NCBI GenBank assembly: GCA_036971615.1
Contig: JAYKKR010000001.1
Coordinates: 3,844,001 to 3,908,000, forward strand
Reading direction: 5' to 3'
Source of the DNA: Amyloporia xantha
Taxonomy: Eukaryota > Basidiomycota > Agaricomycetes > Polyporales > Adustoporiaceae
Length of the DNA: 64,000 bases
Shown here piece after piece: positions 36,526 to 49,100 of this stretch. Within the stretch, counting starts at the first letter, position 1, and each line of letters starts with the position of its first letter. The notes below the pieces were generated by a model. The model had not been told where the DNA came from and did not search any database. It saw nothing but the letters and a program-made list of their open reading frames with translations. The position numbers were made by a program, and so were the translations under genes.

Positions 36526-37648
36526 ATGGGTAATGATGGCGGAAGTATCCCCGACCGACGAGATCTTGTCAGGAGCAAACCGAAGGTACGTACTGATCCC
36601 TCCTTATGAGACTCCAATTATTAATGCCCCTAAGCAGGCTGAAAAGGCGGACAAAGCCAATCAGACCCGTGCGAAGTGGTTTTTCTGCGCCCTTTCAAAG
36701 GTGAGTGAGTGCCTTTAAGATAGCATAATGACTTTCGTAACGTGTGTTGGGTTTCCAGCGTCCACTCCAGGAGCCTATCGTTTCATGTGCATTAGGCAAG
36801 CTGTATAATAAAGACTCAATATTGGAATATCTCCTGGATAGAACAGCTTATGGAGATGGGGAAGAAATATGTGGTCACATAAGATCGCTTAAGGTGGGCT
36901 ACTTACTGCTGAACGATTGATCGAAGTCTCACATAATACATTCTAGGATGTCAAGACTCTCAAGTTAACACATAATATGACCACAACATCTGCCACCGAC
37001 TCGCCATCAGATCGTGCACCTTTCATATGCCCTCTGAACTTCAAGGAAATGAACGGGGTGCAACCATTTGTGTATCTGTCAACGTGTGGTTGCGTATTCT
37101 CTTTGGCTGGATTGAAGGCAGTATCTGGCAGTGGCTCACCGGGGGCGGACGAAGACGGGCTGGATGGAGAGCAGAAAGGGAAGATGCAAGACAGACAATT
37201 GGGTGTCTGCCCCCAGTGCGCCAGCAAGTACGATCGCTCAAATGATATAATACATCTGAATCCTTCTCCTGATGAGGAAGAAAAAATGCGGAGTTCGATG
37301 GAGCGAAAGCGGGCCAATGAGCCTGCGAAGACCAAGGGGAAGAAGCGAAAGGCCACCGTAGATGTCGCGGACGTTGACAGACCAACATCGAAGAGGAAGG
37401 TCACATCACCGACACCCGGTATGAACTCTACTTTAGCGGCAGCAAGCAAGGCTGTTGCGAGCAGTCTTGCTCAGGAGGAGGCCAAGCGAAAAGCAAATAT
37501 GAGCGAGGCGATCAAATCGTTGTATGGGCCAAAAGATGGAAAGAAGAAAGACACATTCATGACAATGGGAACATTCACCAGGGTGAGTTTGTATGGTATT
37601 CTTAATCATGAAGCCGACACTAAAATGCATTTTTGGTAGTACGCCTGA
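36526..37648 (+). CDS. RTF2: Replication termination factor 2 (Rtf2)
   Basis: Nuclear protein with a U-box-like C2HC2 finger, linked to replication-fork arrest and splicing in fission yeast. The start at 36526 gives MGNDGGSIPDRRDLVRSKPK, the family's signature N-terminus. Exons continue KADKANQTRAKWFFCALS, RPLQEPIVSCALGKLYNKDS, EYLLDRTAYGDGEEIC, APFICPLNFKEMNGVQPFVY, LSTCGCVFSLAGLKA and LGVCPQCASKYDRSNDIIHL. Lysine-rich C-terminal segments (KTKGKKRKA and similar) look like nuclear signals. A small last exon adds the final YA after TFTR (TFTRYA). The zinc-binding cysteines of FICPLN, STCGCVF and CPQC are kept. The promoter is interrupted by transposon copy 2. Confidence 0.92.
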
Positions 37649-37830
37649 TGTGTGGGTCGTCATTCGGACTCGTATTTTGTTTTCATACGTGATTTGTATC
37701 ATACGCGGTATTTTTATAGAAGGATATTACTGTACCTTCACATCGCGTGTGTAGTTACTTGGTGCACTGTGTCGCTTTGGTGTCGCCACCACCATTGTCT
37801 GAAGATATTAGCCATGTTATTTATCTACCT

Positions 37831-40020
37831 ATGAGCGTTTCTCGCGGTCGCGCTCCGCGTTTAATACTTACGCGTTACTCTCGTCCTTCCAGACTTACAT
37901 CGCACATGGTCTTGCGCAAATATCCAATCGTGAAGTTATACCACCACTCTTGCAGTATTCCTTTGACGAATGGGTTACGCGAGAGGTCCTGGCGCGCCTC
38001 ACAGGTGCTCGTTAGCCGAACCGGACGTCGTCCGTACACAAACGGTGACAAGTTCCATGGCACTGGCGATCGCAGCGCCCCTTTACATCGTATGCGGTTT
38101 CTCATTCGAGCTCTGGGGGATCTCTTTTGTTGAGCAATTGCCAGGAAGGCTGGGCGATGCATGGAGGCAGACACCGACAAAGTGGTATCCTCTGCCTGTC
38201 GCCGTAGGAGCTCTCCTCCTTACTGTACTCCAATATCGCAGAAGGTCGACTGAGAAGGAGGTGCACATTGATGAAAGTGGTCAAGAGGTGGTTCGCTTGA
38301 AGGGTCCTTGGCAGGTGAGCTGTTCTTCCATCTACGACAGAAGGAAGCATATGTGTTCCCCGCTCAAGACCAGTGCGCCTGTAGAGGAGCAGTTCTGATA
38401 TGTCTGCTGGGAGTGACGAGAGCTATAGCCGCATCTCAAATCCTTTTCGAAAAATATCCCCGAGCAGTCGTAGCTGCAGAGTCACATACTAGCCTAAAGG
38501 AAGAACTCGATGGGTGCCCATGTCGATGTGTAAACGACAAATACTATTGCTTTTTGTTTCAGCTTTACGCGCACCTACGCTCACCTCTTCTACGCTGTAT
38601 ATTAGGTACACGTCTTGGGCGCGCTACCGCTGCGAAATTTATCAAGGCTTTGGGGTTATCTTAACTCTGTGGAACTACCAGTGTGGTTCCGTCCCATAGG
38701 TTTCCGCTTATACGCGTGGATTTTTGGGTGCAACGTCAGCGAGGCTTGTCCAGAGGATCTTACGGAGTATGCTAGCCTAGGAGCCTTCTTCTACAGAAAG
38801 CTCAAGGATGGTGTGCGACCCGTGGCAGACGCGATATTAGTACGTTGACCGCTGTCCTCGAACATGACAGAGCTGTGTCTGACTCTGTTGCAACTGATTA
38901 ATCATACGATATGCACAGGTGAGTCCAGCAGATGGAAGGATATTGCACTTCGGGACAATAAGAGACGGCCGCGTGGAACAAATCAAAGGCAGCACTTACT
39001 CATTGGACGCTCTGCTTGGTATTGAGAGGCCCGACTCACCCCAGCCTACGAACGTTGCATTTGCGAAACGTGATATGGCGGAGGTGAACGATCGAAATTT
39101 TGCTGATATCAACGGAATCGAGTACAGTCTTCATGACTTCCTTGGTACTTCGACGCCGCCTTCTCCATCGTCTTCGGGAACAAGTACACCGGTTGCAGCA
39201 TCTAAATCGCAGGATGTAACAGATAATCGGCGGCCAATGCCCACGGCGAAGAAACACGGAGAACAAATCGATGCCTCGGTCGAGTCCGATGCATCCGTTG
39301 CGGAAGTTGTCGCTCATGATGCGACGGTGGCCTCCCAGATGGGGCCTGGATCTCTTCTCGACCGTGGTCAAGGTTCACGCAGCACTAGCGTTAAGCCGGG
39401 GCATGCACTGTTCTTTGCGGTTATCTACCTTGCACCCGGTGACTACCATAGGTTTCATAGCCCTACGGGTTGGGTGGTAGAGAAAAGGAGACATTTCGTA
39501 GGCATGTCGTCCATTCATCCATGATTGATTTCAGACCAGTAACATATGTTGCTTTTCAAATCCAGGCGATCTATTCTCTGTCTCGCCATGGATGGTGAAG
39601 CGGTTAGAAAATCTGTTCGTTTTGAATGAGCGCGTAGCTTTACTGGGTCGATGGAAGTACGGCTTCTTCAGTATGATTCCTGTGGGGGCTACCAATGTTG
39701 GCAGCATAAAAATCAACTTCGATGAGGTCAGCACTGCCATCAACGCTCCACTTGTCGTTGGTCTAACAACTTAGAACCAGGCTCTCCGGACAAATGTGGG
39801 CGGAAGGCGCTCCCCACCAACGGGATCCTACACCGAGGCAGTCTATACCTCGGCTTCACCTATCCTGAGAGGCCAGCCACTTGTCAAGGCTGAGGAGATG
39901 GGCGGCTTCTGTCTTGGAAGCACTATTGTCTTAGTATTCGAGGCTCCAAACGACTTCGAATTCACTGTTCATCCTGGTCAAAAGGTCAAAGTGGGAGAAA
40001 AGCTGGGAGACATTCACTAA
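37831..40020 (+). CDS. PSD1: Phosphatidylserine decarboxylase, mitochondrial type (PSD1)
   Basis: Makes phosphatidylethanolamine from phosphatidylserine at the inner mitochondrial membrane. The start at 37831 gives an Arg-rich targeting sequence ([19 protein letters not shown]), then [20 protein letters not shown] 55-nt intron (38090-38144) leads to an anchor helix [21 protein letters not shown] 291-nt intron (38315-38605) interrupts [19 protein letters not shown]. The decarboxylase domain shows [30 protein letters not shown], a long low-complexity insert, [25 protein letters not shown] and [15 protein letters not shown]. The self-cleavage/pyruvoyl site LGST lies in [16 protein letters not shown]. 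All catalytic motifs are intact. An earlier in-frame ATG at 37747 is less likely. Confidence 0.93.
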
Positions 40021-40354
40021 ATTCGAGTAAACATCCCATCTATGTCTCATAATTTGCATATTGTTTCCGGAGGGATCTAGGAATCGATTCGTCATGGTTC
40101 GCCAATGAGCGGCGATGACTGTTGATACTTGGCGAGTTAAAGTGAGGCCTCAACTGCGCGACTCCGAGTCACCAGGTCTTTTCGAATCCAGGTTTGTATC
40201 TGTTGGAAGATGCAGCCCTGTGCCGGACAATACGTACGAGTGTCTCCACTCATTCTTCGCGTCAGTTACGGATGTACGGATGTGTTGGTGGTAGACGATT
40301 ATTCAATTTAAGGAGGTATGGATTGAAAAGCTGATGTCATTGCAGATCTGCGTC
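40021..40354. other. Convergent 3' region between PSD1 and TRM2
   Basis: 334 bp, presumably the two 3' UTRs. No further feature seen. Confidence 0.5.
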
Positions 40355-42620
40355 CTAAATACGCCGCAAGACAGCTACAGATTCCACATGTGCCGTTTGT
40401 GGGAAAAGGTCGAAGCCCCTCAAACTCTCCAACACATATTGCCGCCCTCCCATGTCCTCCGCCTTTCCGTAAAATCATCCCGATATCTCGCGCCTGAGTG
40501 TGTACATTGCAGCTGACATAGACCACCATAGCGCAATTGAATTGCAGCAACTGATCCACAAACTTTTCGTCCGTGCCTTTGCGAGGGGGTCGATGATGAG
40601 CACTGTCTTGTCTCGGGGAAAGTCTTGGACGGTGGCAAATATATTTGACGCGTCGCCCGCCATGAATGTGCATTGGCCGAGAGGCAATTTATTGAGTTGG
40701 GCATTGCGTGTAGCAGAACGTATGGAGTCTTCCGACAACTCGATTCCGGCGACTTTCTCGAAGTGAGGAGCGAGAGTGATCGCAAAAAGACCGCTGCCGC
40801 AGTATGCATCAACCAGATGAGTAGGTGCCACAGAGTCGCTCTCTGGTGGATGGGTTTTGGTGGAGAATATAGCATCTCGAACATATGATGTCAACGGTAA
40901 CAAGACCGAGTTGTTGTTTTGGAAAAACGATCCAGCTGTGTATTCGAAGATCTTGTCTCCAACCATCTCGCGCACTGTTGCTTTATGGTCCGTCACACAG
41001 ACGTGATTCTCGACCATAGACGAATGGCTAACTTCGGTATCCTGGAGTAAAGATGGTTGGACAGGGACTGGGTCATGCGGTATACTCTGTAATCTCGGCC
41101 TCGACGAAGACACAGATCCACATGGCGATTTAGACGGAGGAGACGATGCGCGAACTTGGTCCGATGACGGGACTTCTAATGAGTCTCGCAGGAGTAGTGA
41201 CACGCCTTTCTTGTAAGTATAAATGTTCCTATTCACGACATATATACGAGCGCGCAGGCAGATTACGATGGGTGACTCACTCGATGATGTTCTTCCGAAG
41301 CGGGGTGAAAGCCTCGTTGAGTGGGGTGGTCGCAATAGGACATTCCTAAGGGGGCTGTTCAGTTTCCAAATCTACTTGAACGAGACACGAACAGTTGACG
41401 GCAGGTAATACGAACCTCTATGTCCATCACATGTCTGGTCCCTATTTGATTGAATCCTATTTTGATCCAATCTGGTTTATTCTTGGCGTCTATAGGGGGC
41501 TTAACGTCTTCCTTCTGTAACTTCTTCGGAGGGGCGTCGAAATGAGGTGTTATTTTTGTGCGGTAGCCATATTCCAAAGGTGACCCGACAGTGGTATGAA
41601 TCAGAGGAACTGATGTTGGAGGCAAATCTTTCATGCCATTGGAGATAAGACCAATGGAAGAGTGACGAGATGGCACCGAGTCGTCCTCACGCACCGGAAA
41701 AGTTCCTATATGCATTGACGACTACATCGCGTTTTAATTCCAGTTGTTTGTCATAGGAGAGCATCTGTAATGTAGAGACGTCCGACACTCATTATTTCTT
41801 CAAGGCACTAGGGAAGCATACCTGATACTGACACCCAGCACATTTGCCGAAGTATTTACATCGCACTCTAGTCATGTCCCTCCATTCTGGGTTGGGTGTT
41901 ATGATTTCGAGGAGATCGGCATGAGAGTACAAACGGCCGTTCCTATACACGCGAACTCGGATCTTTTCATTAGGAAGGGCTAGAGGTGTCACAACCACCC
42001 ATGGTTTCCGCGGAGAAGGTGCAAGAGAGAGGGAATCGCCTGTATTTATGCATCAGTAACCGCATGATTGAGTGGCCGTAAAAGTTTGTATCGGAACGCG
42101 CAGACTTAAGCCATAAATTGTGGCAAGAACATCGGACTAACCCATACATTGAGAGAAGTTGTGCATAGCGTTGCGGAACATACATTTATTGGCAGAGGTA
42201 AGACGGATATATGCACGTACCCGTCGACGAAAGACAAGACACTGTCAGTTCAAGCTCTTCTCGATGCTCGAACGGAGTATCCCATTCCGATCCATCTGCA
42301 ATGGCTTGGTCTACAGCTGTTTGCCCAAGTAATGTAGTGACATCTCTGGCGACGACAAACTCGGCCGTATACGGTTCGGGTGTGGTGTGTTTGTGCTTCA
42401 TCTTACTCTTGCGCGTGATTTTCTTGCCCTCTGCTTTCATGGCAGTAACGATCTGAGGGATGGGCTCCGAGTTACTAGGCAAATGTGATACGGCAAGAAG
42501 GCTGTTGTCCTGACTAACTGGAGACTGCTGACTCTCAAGACGAGCTTTTTTGTCGGGACGACTAGGAAGATCCATATCGACGCTTTGAGGTGAACGAGAC
42601 CGAGGATGTTCTTGAGCCAT
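40355..42620 (-). CDS. TRM2: tRNA (uracil-5-)-methyltransferase TRM2, frame broken twice near 3' end
   Basis: SAM-dependent enzyme that makes m5U54 in tRNA. The start at 42620 (MAQEHPRSRSPQSVDMD) precedes a basic linker and a TRAM-like region, LAPSPRKPWVVVTPLALP, then the iron-sulphur cysteines in RCKYFGKCAGCQYQ. The fold continues GSPLEYGYRTKITPHFDAP, YTAGSFFQNNNSVLLPLTSY, VDAYCGSGLFAITLAPHFEK and GIELSEDSIRSATRNAQLN. At 40585-40589 the C run (coding sense) is one base short, so DPPRKGTDEKF is lost. At about 40462 one surplus G restores frame before DMGGRQYVLESLRGFDLFPQ and VESVAVLRRI. As read, translation stops early and loses the catalytic VYVSCN block in its proper frame. Either two assembly errors or a recent pseudogene. 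Confidence 0.88.
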
Positions 42621-43000
42621 GCTAGACGAAGCCGAAATCCGTGATAGGGATCGGATCCGTAGTCGTGAAAAGTGTAATATGCCAGTGCAGCCTGCCGACC
42701 AAGCAACGAGAGCCGAGCCCATACAACTATGTACAGTATGAGTGCATGAACTCGGAGAACGTTGTGCCGGGTGCCCTGGACGGCGTGACAGCGTGACAGA
42801 CGTGACCATGACATACGAATGTCCCGTGACGGGGGCGCGTTGAGGCGGGCTCGGCGCGTCGGTGGCGTCACGCCTACTTATTACCCACAGCCGATCCCTT
42901 CCAGTCTGCTCGCCGACTATTCCCAACCGCGTACATACATATTCGCTTCTGACCCCTCAGTATCTCTGGCCATTGCCTGTGCCTTTTCTTTGCCACTGGG
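42621..43000. promoter_or_regulatory. Divergent promoter of TRM2 and CNNM genes
   Basis: 380 bp between two start codons facing apart. The TRM2 frame stays open upstream to 42926, but the family N-terminus argues for the start at 42620. Confidence 0.5.
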
Positions 43001-45567
43001 ATGTATGTCGACCCTGGAGAAGGCGAACCGGCAGGTTTGGCGTCGTTTTGGTGGAAGCTTATCATAAGCATTGGCCTGGTCCTCGCAGGCGGAGTCTTTG
43101 CTGGGTACGCGCTGTTTATAATTTTACTGTACATGAATTGAGTTGTTCTGATCTGGAGGTATATCTTGTTCCAACTCGTATAGGTTGACGCTCGGCTTAA
43201 TGGGATTGGATGAACTCCACCTCCGTGTACTTGCAGCATCTTCGGATGATCCACAGGAAAGAAAGAATGCCCAGAAAGGTGTGCTGTTTGTGGCTCGATA
43301 TACTTTGACACTCTGAAACCATTTCGACTAGTCTTGCGTCTGCTCACCCATCGCCGTCATTGGGTGCTTGTGGTATGTCCGTTTGATTCGCTACGACATG
43401 CGAAGGCTTATGATGTCAGGTGCTTCTGCTAGGGAACGTGGTACGTAGATTTTTGACGATGCCATACGTATCTCACAGATGGTCCCAGATTGTGAATGAG
43501 AGTTTGCCTATTTTTCTCGACAGTGCCGTGCGCATTTCTCTGTTGTTCTTACAGGCGGACGATATACTCAAATATCGTCTTCTCCAGTTAGGCGGTGGCT
43601 TAGCAGCTGTCATCATTTCAACTACGATGATCGGTGAGTAGTTCTATCACACGTGGGAAGGCATTTGAACAATGTGGTCTCTTGCACCGATGGAGCTTCC
43701 GGATGGTCAAATTGCTATCTGTCGCTGCCACTCCGTACATGGCTTCGGGGTTGTAACTCTCTCTGCCCGAAACCGGTTTCCGCTTCCTTGGGATGCATGT
43801 TAGCATATAGCCATCATCAGAACATCCTTGGGATACCCTTCCCTCTCAGCATAATATGACGCTGATATCCCTTCGTTTCAGTGATCTTTGGGTATGTGCT
43901 CCAAGAGTCTGGAGATGGAATATACTCACAATGAATTCAATAAATGGGTCCACATCAGCGAGTGAGTATCGCCTCTGAGAGCACTTGGCATAAACTTTAC
44001 AATCGACTAATGGTGTAATATGTGATACAGGATCATCCCACAAGCGGTAAGCGTCCGATATGGACTCTCAATAGGTGCTTCATGTGCACCCATTGTCCAA
44101 GGAATGATGTACCTCTTTGGTGAGTGACGCCACTGTCAAATACGGGGTCTCAAATGACTGTTTAGCCCCTCAGCTCCTATTGCGTACCCTATTGCCAAAC
44201 TCCTGGATTACATCTTGGGCCGTAACGATACACATACCTACAAAAAGGCTGAACTCAAGTGAAATCGCCATTGTTTCCTAATTACATTATGTCCCGGTAA
44301 CTGACGGGTTCGTACTCTGGGGCAGATCTTTTCTTGCATTCCATCGACAAGGAGAGGAACCATTACGTGATGATGAGATCAGCATATTAAACGGCGTGCT
44401 GGAGCTCAATAATAAGCACGTTGACTCAATCATGACTCCTATGGTGGTACGCTTTTTACAGTGATCAGATGTACTTCATTGATTTTACTGAGTTCCCTCC
44501 CTCAGGATGTCTTTACGATCAGTTCTGACAAGATCCTTGACCACGACACGGTAGATTATATGTGGGTGGTCTACACATGTCTGCGGTGTGAGCTCATCAC
44601 TGGATTGTATGTTTAGTTTGCGGAGCGGTTACTCCCGCATACCGATCCATAGGCCCGGCAGACCGCTCGCGTTCATGGGTTTGCTCCTTATCAAGAAGGT
44701 ATGCATCGAAGCCATCCCTGGAGGGCAAACTTGGTAATTGAAAGATGGCTCGGACTGCATATTCATCTGCTCGCACTAGCTGTCAGTGTATGATCCTTCG
44801 CAGGCCTTGCCCGTTTCACAGTTTCCGTTATCTATCTTGCCGGAAGCGCATCCGACGATCAACTGTTTCCAAGCATTGGATTATTTGTACGTCTCCTTCG
44901 AGAAAGTTCGCGCATTCACATGAAAGTTATCTTCCGTAATGTTCTAGTCAGACGGGTCGCGCCCACCTCCTGCTCCTGAGCAACACCCCAGGTTCTGAGG
45001 GCGGCGCGATCGGAGTGGTAACCTTAGAAGGCAAGACATTGTTATCTAATCATACCGTTGGTACTTCCGGACTCAAATATCTCATCGTATTTTTGCCAGA
45101 CATCATCGAAGTGTGTTCATCCTATTTTCCTACCGCGTACGGAGCCCTCTAAACCAGAGTCTTTCTCTGCAGGAAATCATTTCAGAGGAGATTGTCGATG
45201 AAACTGATCATTATGAAGACAATCATAGTAAACGCCGTGCAAGACGCTTGAAGGATGCGGCGGTCATGCGAGGGTGCGTAGATCTCATTTTGGAGCTATG
45301 TCAAACTCACAGCTTCTTTATGCACTCACGACGCTTCTTGTCGTTAGTATCGTGGAATATCGTGCCAGTCGAGCCAATTCCCAGTCGACTATTCCCGGTG
45401 TCGGCGATCGCACACCCCTGCTCGTTGGAACGAACAACGGTCCAGCGCTCAGTATGAACTACAACGGGCGCGCACAAGCCTCGGCAGACGCCACTTCTGT
45501 CAATAATGACCCGTCTCGTCTGCAGTATGGGAGCGTAGTGGTAGGGTCTCCAACCCGTATGGCATGA
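43001..45567 (+). CDS. MAM3: CNNM/MAM3-type membrane protein (DUF21 + CBS pair)
   Basis: Vacuolar or plasma-membrane protein of the ancient-conserved-domain family, linked to magnesium/manganese homeostasis (yeast Mam3). The start at 43001 gives MYVDPGEGEPAGLAS, then a first membrane segment KLIISIGLVLAGGVFAG. The DUF21 signature follows: LTLGLMGLDELHLRVLAASS, LLLGNV, VNESLPIFLDSA, GGLAAVIISTTMI, IIPQAVSVRYGLSIGA, PIAYPIAKLLDYILG. The CBS pair begins at DDEISILNGVLELNNKHVDS and IMTPMVDVFTISSDKILD and includes SGYSRIPIHRPGRPLAFMG. EIISEEIVDETDHYED closes it. The tail is low-complexity and ends SPTRMA. Many introns of 50-90 nt; inner edges approximate. Confidence 0.9.
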
Positions 45568-46102
45568 ATGTCGACAACTTGTGTTGTGCTGCACTGTCGG
45601 TTGAACGCTGAGATGTGTTCGATTGTGTTTTCAAATAAGATTACATGGAACAGATTTTGACTTGCCCACCTCTTGTGTTCATGTGTTTAGGAACGCGCCC
45701 CGGATTAGAAGAATAAAAGAAAACAGCAGATTCGTATAAGAGCTTGACCAGAGCAGTCAATCAACTCGTCTGCTTGAATCGCTGTCTTGCATTGCGGTAA
45801 CGATTGTGTTGCTTTGAAGGTTAAACAGGTTCGAGATTTGCAAAAGCCAGCCATTTCACTCGTTTGACAACCCGGTTGACGCAGGGTTGACGCAAGTGCA
45901 ATAGGCCGCACAGGAGAACTCGTAGACGTGCGGAAATCGCTGATGATATACTACTATATCGACTACAAGTATTCATGGTGCTACGCATAATATTAAGACA
46001 CTATATGAGGGACATTCAGGGGTATCGGAAACAAATGAATAGCGTCCAGGACGGTGGTACTGGTAAGAAAGCAGACGAATGATGGGATGACCTTTGAGAA
46101 CT
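45568..46102. other. Convergent 3' region between CNNM and dynein genes
   Basis: 535 bp. I looked here on the minus strand for continuation of the dynein heavy chain (linker and AAA domains) and found none; stops occur in all frames. Confidence 0.6.
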
Positions 46103-49100
46103 CTAGAATCTCCGTGAACCTCCAACAAGACCCTCTATTGATTGATGCTCAAGATCATTCCTGGCCTTAAGGATAGTTGCGTGCATCTCCTTCATGGCAT
46201 TGCCAAGCTTGACCCCAAAACGACTCAAAATATCTCTCTGCCAGGAATCGTATTTTGCGTTGACCCGCGCCTGGACCTGTTCGTAATCAATGACGCACAC
46301 GCCAAATGACTTCTGTGTCTCAGACGTGTCAAACGTCGAGCGGGCTTTCTTGATTTCTGTGAGAAGTTGTTGCCAATGGGCAAGAGAGTCTCCGAGCCGA
46401 TTGAACACGTATTCTGCTTCCAAATCCCAGAGAGACTGGAACTGGAGCCATTTAGCTACGTAGTCTTTCAACTGTTGAACCTTGAGCTCAACAAGGGAGA
46501 AAGGCCGCTCCAAAGTCGCGTCGGTCAATTGCGTAAGCTACATGTTGGTCAGCTTTATTTCAGAAAACCGAGGCAACAAACATACCAACGATGTGTATGT
46601 GGCTTCCGTTGCTGTAGAGCTTTGCATTTGAAGGCCGATTTCGTAACGCGAACTCTGGATGCGCCGTAGCCGACACACGACCCCTGCAAACCGTGTTAAA
46701 GCTGATAACCCTGAAGAAACGACGCCCACGCACCTAGCCAGTCGTGAAGTTGTCTGATCCAGCTTTGCCGAGTGTATTCGATAGGCGGATCGAGAAATAT
46801 CACTTGATTCTGTATCCGAATCTCATGGACAATAGGCTTAAGACTCAAGGCTTCCTCCGCTGGCTGGATGTCGACTTCATATCGGATAGTTAAGACAAGA
46901 TTGCGCTGACACTCACCTTCTCGTCTTTGACCCGCTTTTCTGTCCGACGTTTGCTCGTGATGTCTCTCAGGCCCAAAGTTTCCCGCCGCCCGTCACCGTC
47001 CTCGGCTCGGTCAAATTCAGAGCACCAGACTTGCAGAGTATAAACAAGACGTCGCAGTAAGATGGCTTCAATCCGTCGATCCAGTTCAGCCACCCAATAC
47101 TCAAGATTCGCATAACCTTCCAGGTTCAGTCGATCAATCTGGCGAGGGTTGAGCAGTGAGCACACCGAACTCTAACGGTACAAGGCGGTACTCACCGCTG
47201 CCTGGATTCTGCTCAACAGCTCGGTGAAGGCATCCAAAGAGTAAGGACACGTAGAGAGCTCCTCGACTGCACGGCTAATATCTTTGTATAGATCGATAAC
47301 ATTGTTCGTCTTGTCCTGCAACATCTTCAGTAACGAAATTGCTAATTGCAGGTTTGAAAACATACCTGCAATACGGATACTACACTAGCAAACTCCCTCA
47401 CGAACTGGATATGACGATTATCGCGAGCGTCTCCACTTGAAACATATCGCGCAGTGTCATATTGGGCCACAAAATAATCCCATCGAATATTCATGCCTGG
47501 TACATCTGTCAGAATACTCGACTGCCAAGTCGTATAACAACTGACCTCGAGTGACCATCCGTTGTGCTTCGTTGCGGTATTCTGCTACAAGCCACTCAAT
47601 AGCTTTGTTGTTCTCAACAAGGTCAAGCGTCTGGCCGTACGTCCGCACCGTTTCCATCAAGCTGACAGCATGGGGATATACTCGCTTAGCGTCTTTCGCC
47701 ATGTTTGTGATAGCATGTGGGACCTGGAAATTCTGCCACAATAGATTCCTGACTTCTTTGAAAAGGGTGATAATCTGCGGATCAAAATTGACAGCTAGCT
47801 GAAAGCCGCCTCCACGCAGCCGGACGATTTCGAATAAGCGACCATTCACGCCCATATCCCGCCGATTGATATCGTGCAGCCAAGCATCGTACACTGGTCG
47901 AGTATCCAGTTTTTTCCGAAAGGCGGCGCTTTCTGACTGAAGCTTTTGGCCCTCAGCATAGAGCTCCCAACCTTTTCCCAGAACATCCTCAACTCTCTTC
48001 ATATACGTCTGTAGCTGTCGATCTATCTGGCGCGCCCAGATAATTGCCCCTGATATCGGTGGTAAGTCACGCATCTGGGACATATGGTACGCTTCGGAGA
48101 AGCGATATTGCGTTTTGAACTGCGCTACTCTTAGCCAAACGTTACGATATTTGGCACGGCACTAACCTTGTCGTGCAAACGCTTGATATCTTCTTTCACT
48201 GAATCTATCAGCTGGGTTTGATATTCTTGTATCGCCCCCCGAATCTGAGGAGTGTTTAATCAGTACAGGCGGCATGTTATGAATGACAAGGAGCTAACCT
48301 TTGGTCGCACAAATAGCGCGTTGAATTTGGAGAACACACGAAACATCTCATTAGCATTCCGCGCTGTCCCAAGGCGGTCTCGTAGCCGGGCAATGATTTG
48401 ATTCTCTACGCGGGCGACGCGTTCATTGTATGCATTCTCGGCCGCGGTCCATATTTCGCTACCCTCTAAGATGACATTGTTAGAATCAGCTGTGTCATAG
48501 TGTATCAGTCACAATATGCTCACCTACTGAGACATCGAGTACATCAATTCGTTTCATTACTTCATAGGCTTCTTTGACTTCAGCCTCCATGTCCATTCCT
48601 CCGATCTCCATACCAACACCACCAAGCCCCTTTGTCGGGCTAGTCATTACTGCAAGCTGTTCGTGTTGCTTCCGCCAGTCGCGGAGATACTGCACATGAA
48701 CCTGCAACCTAGCGTGCGCAGGAACGACCTTGATAGGGATGAACTTCTCCGAGCGCTTTCGAGTGACTTCACGGGCAACATTGGTAAACTCCTTGATGTT
48801 ATCGTCCCATGTACGGAATATATTTACCGTCTGTGACAGAAGACGCTCGAAGGTCTCATAAGGAGTATAGAGGAGTCGATGCGATGTGAGGACCCGAAGC
48901 AGTTGATCGTTGAAATCTCGAGAGATTGCTTCGACAAGAGGAAGGGCTCGGCGAATAGGATACGGAGAGAGCTTCAATTTGCGATTAATGTGGCCAAAGA
49001 TCTGCACAAGAGATTCTTGGATCTTTTCGAGGTCTGTTGCCGAAAGTAGCTCGTTCAGAGGGAAATCCTTCATCAGTTGGTTGTATTTATGCACTGAATA

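Noticed and set aside
38308..38664. Open frame across the long PSD1 intron
   Set aside because: PSD1 family sequence continues directly from GPWQ to VHVLG across the intron, so this frame is intronic.
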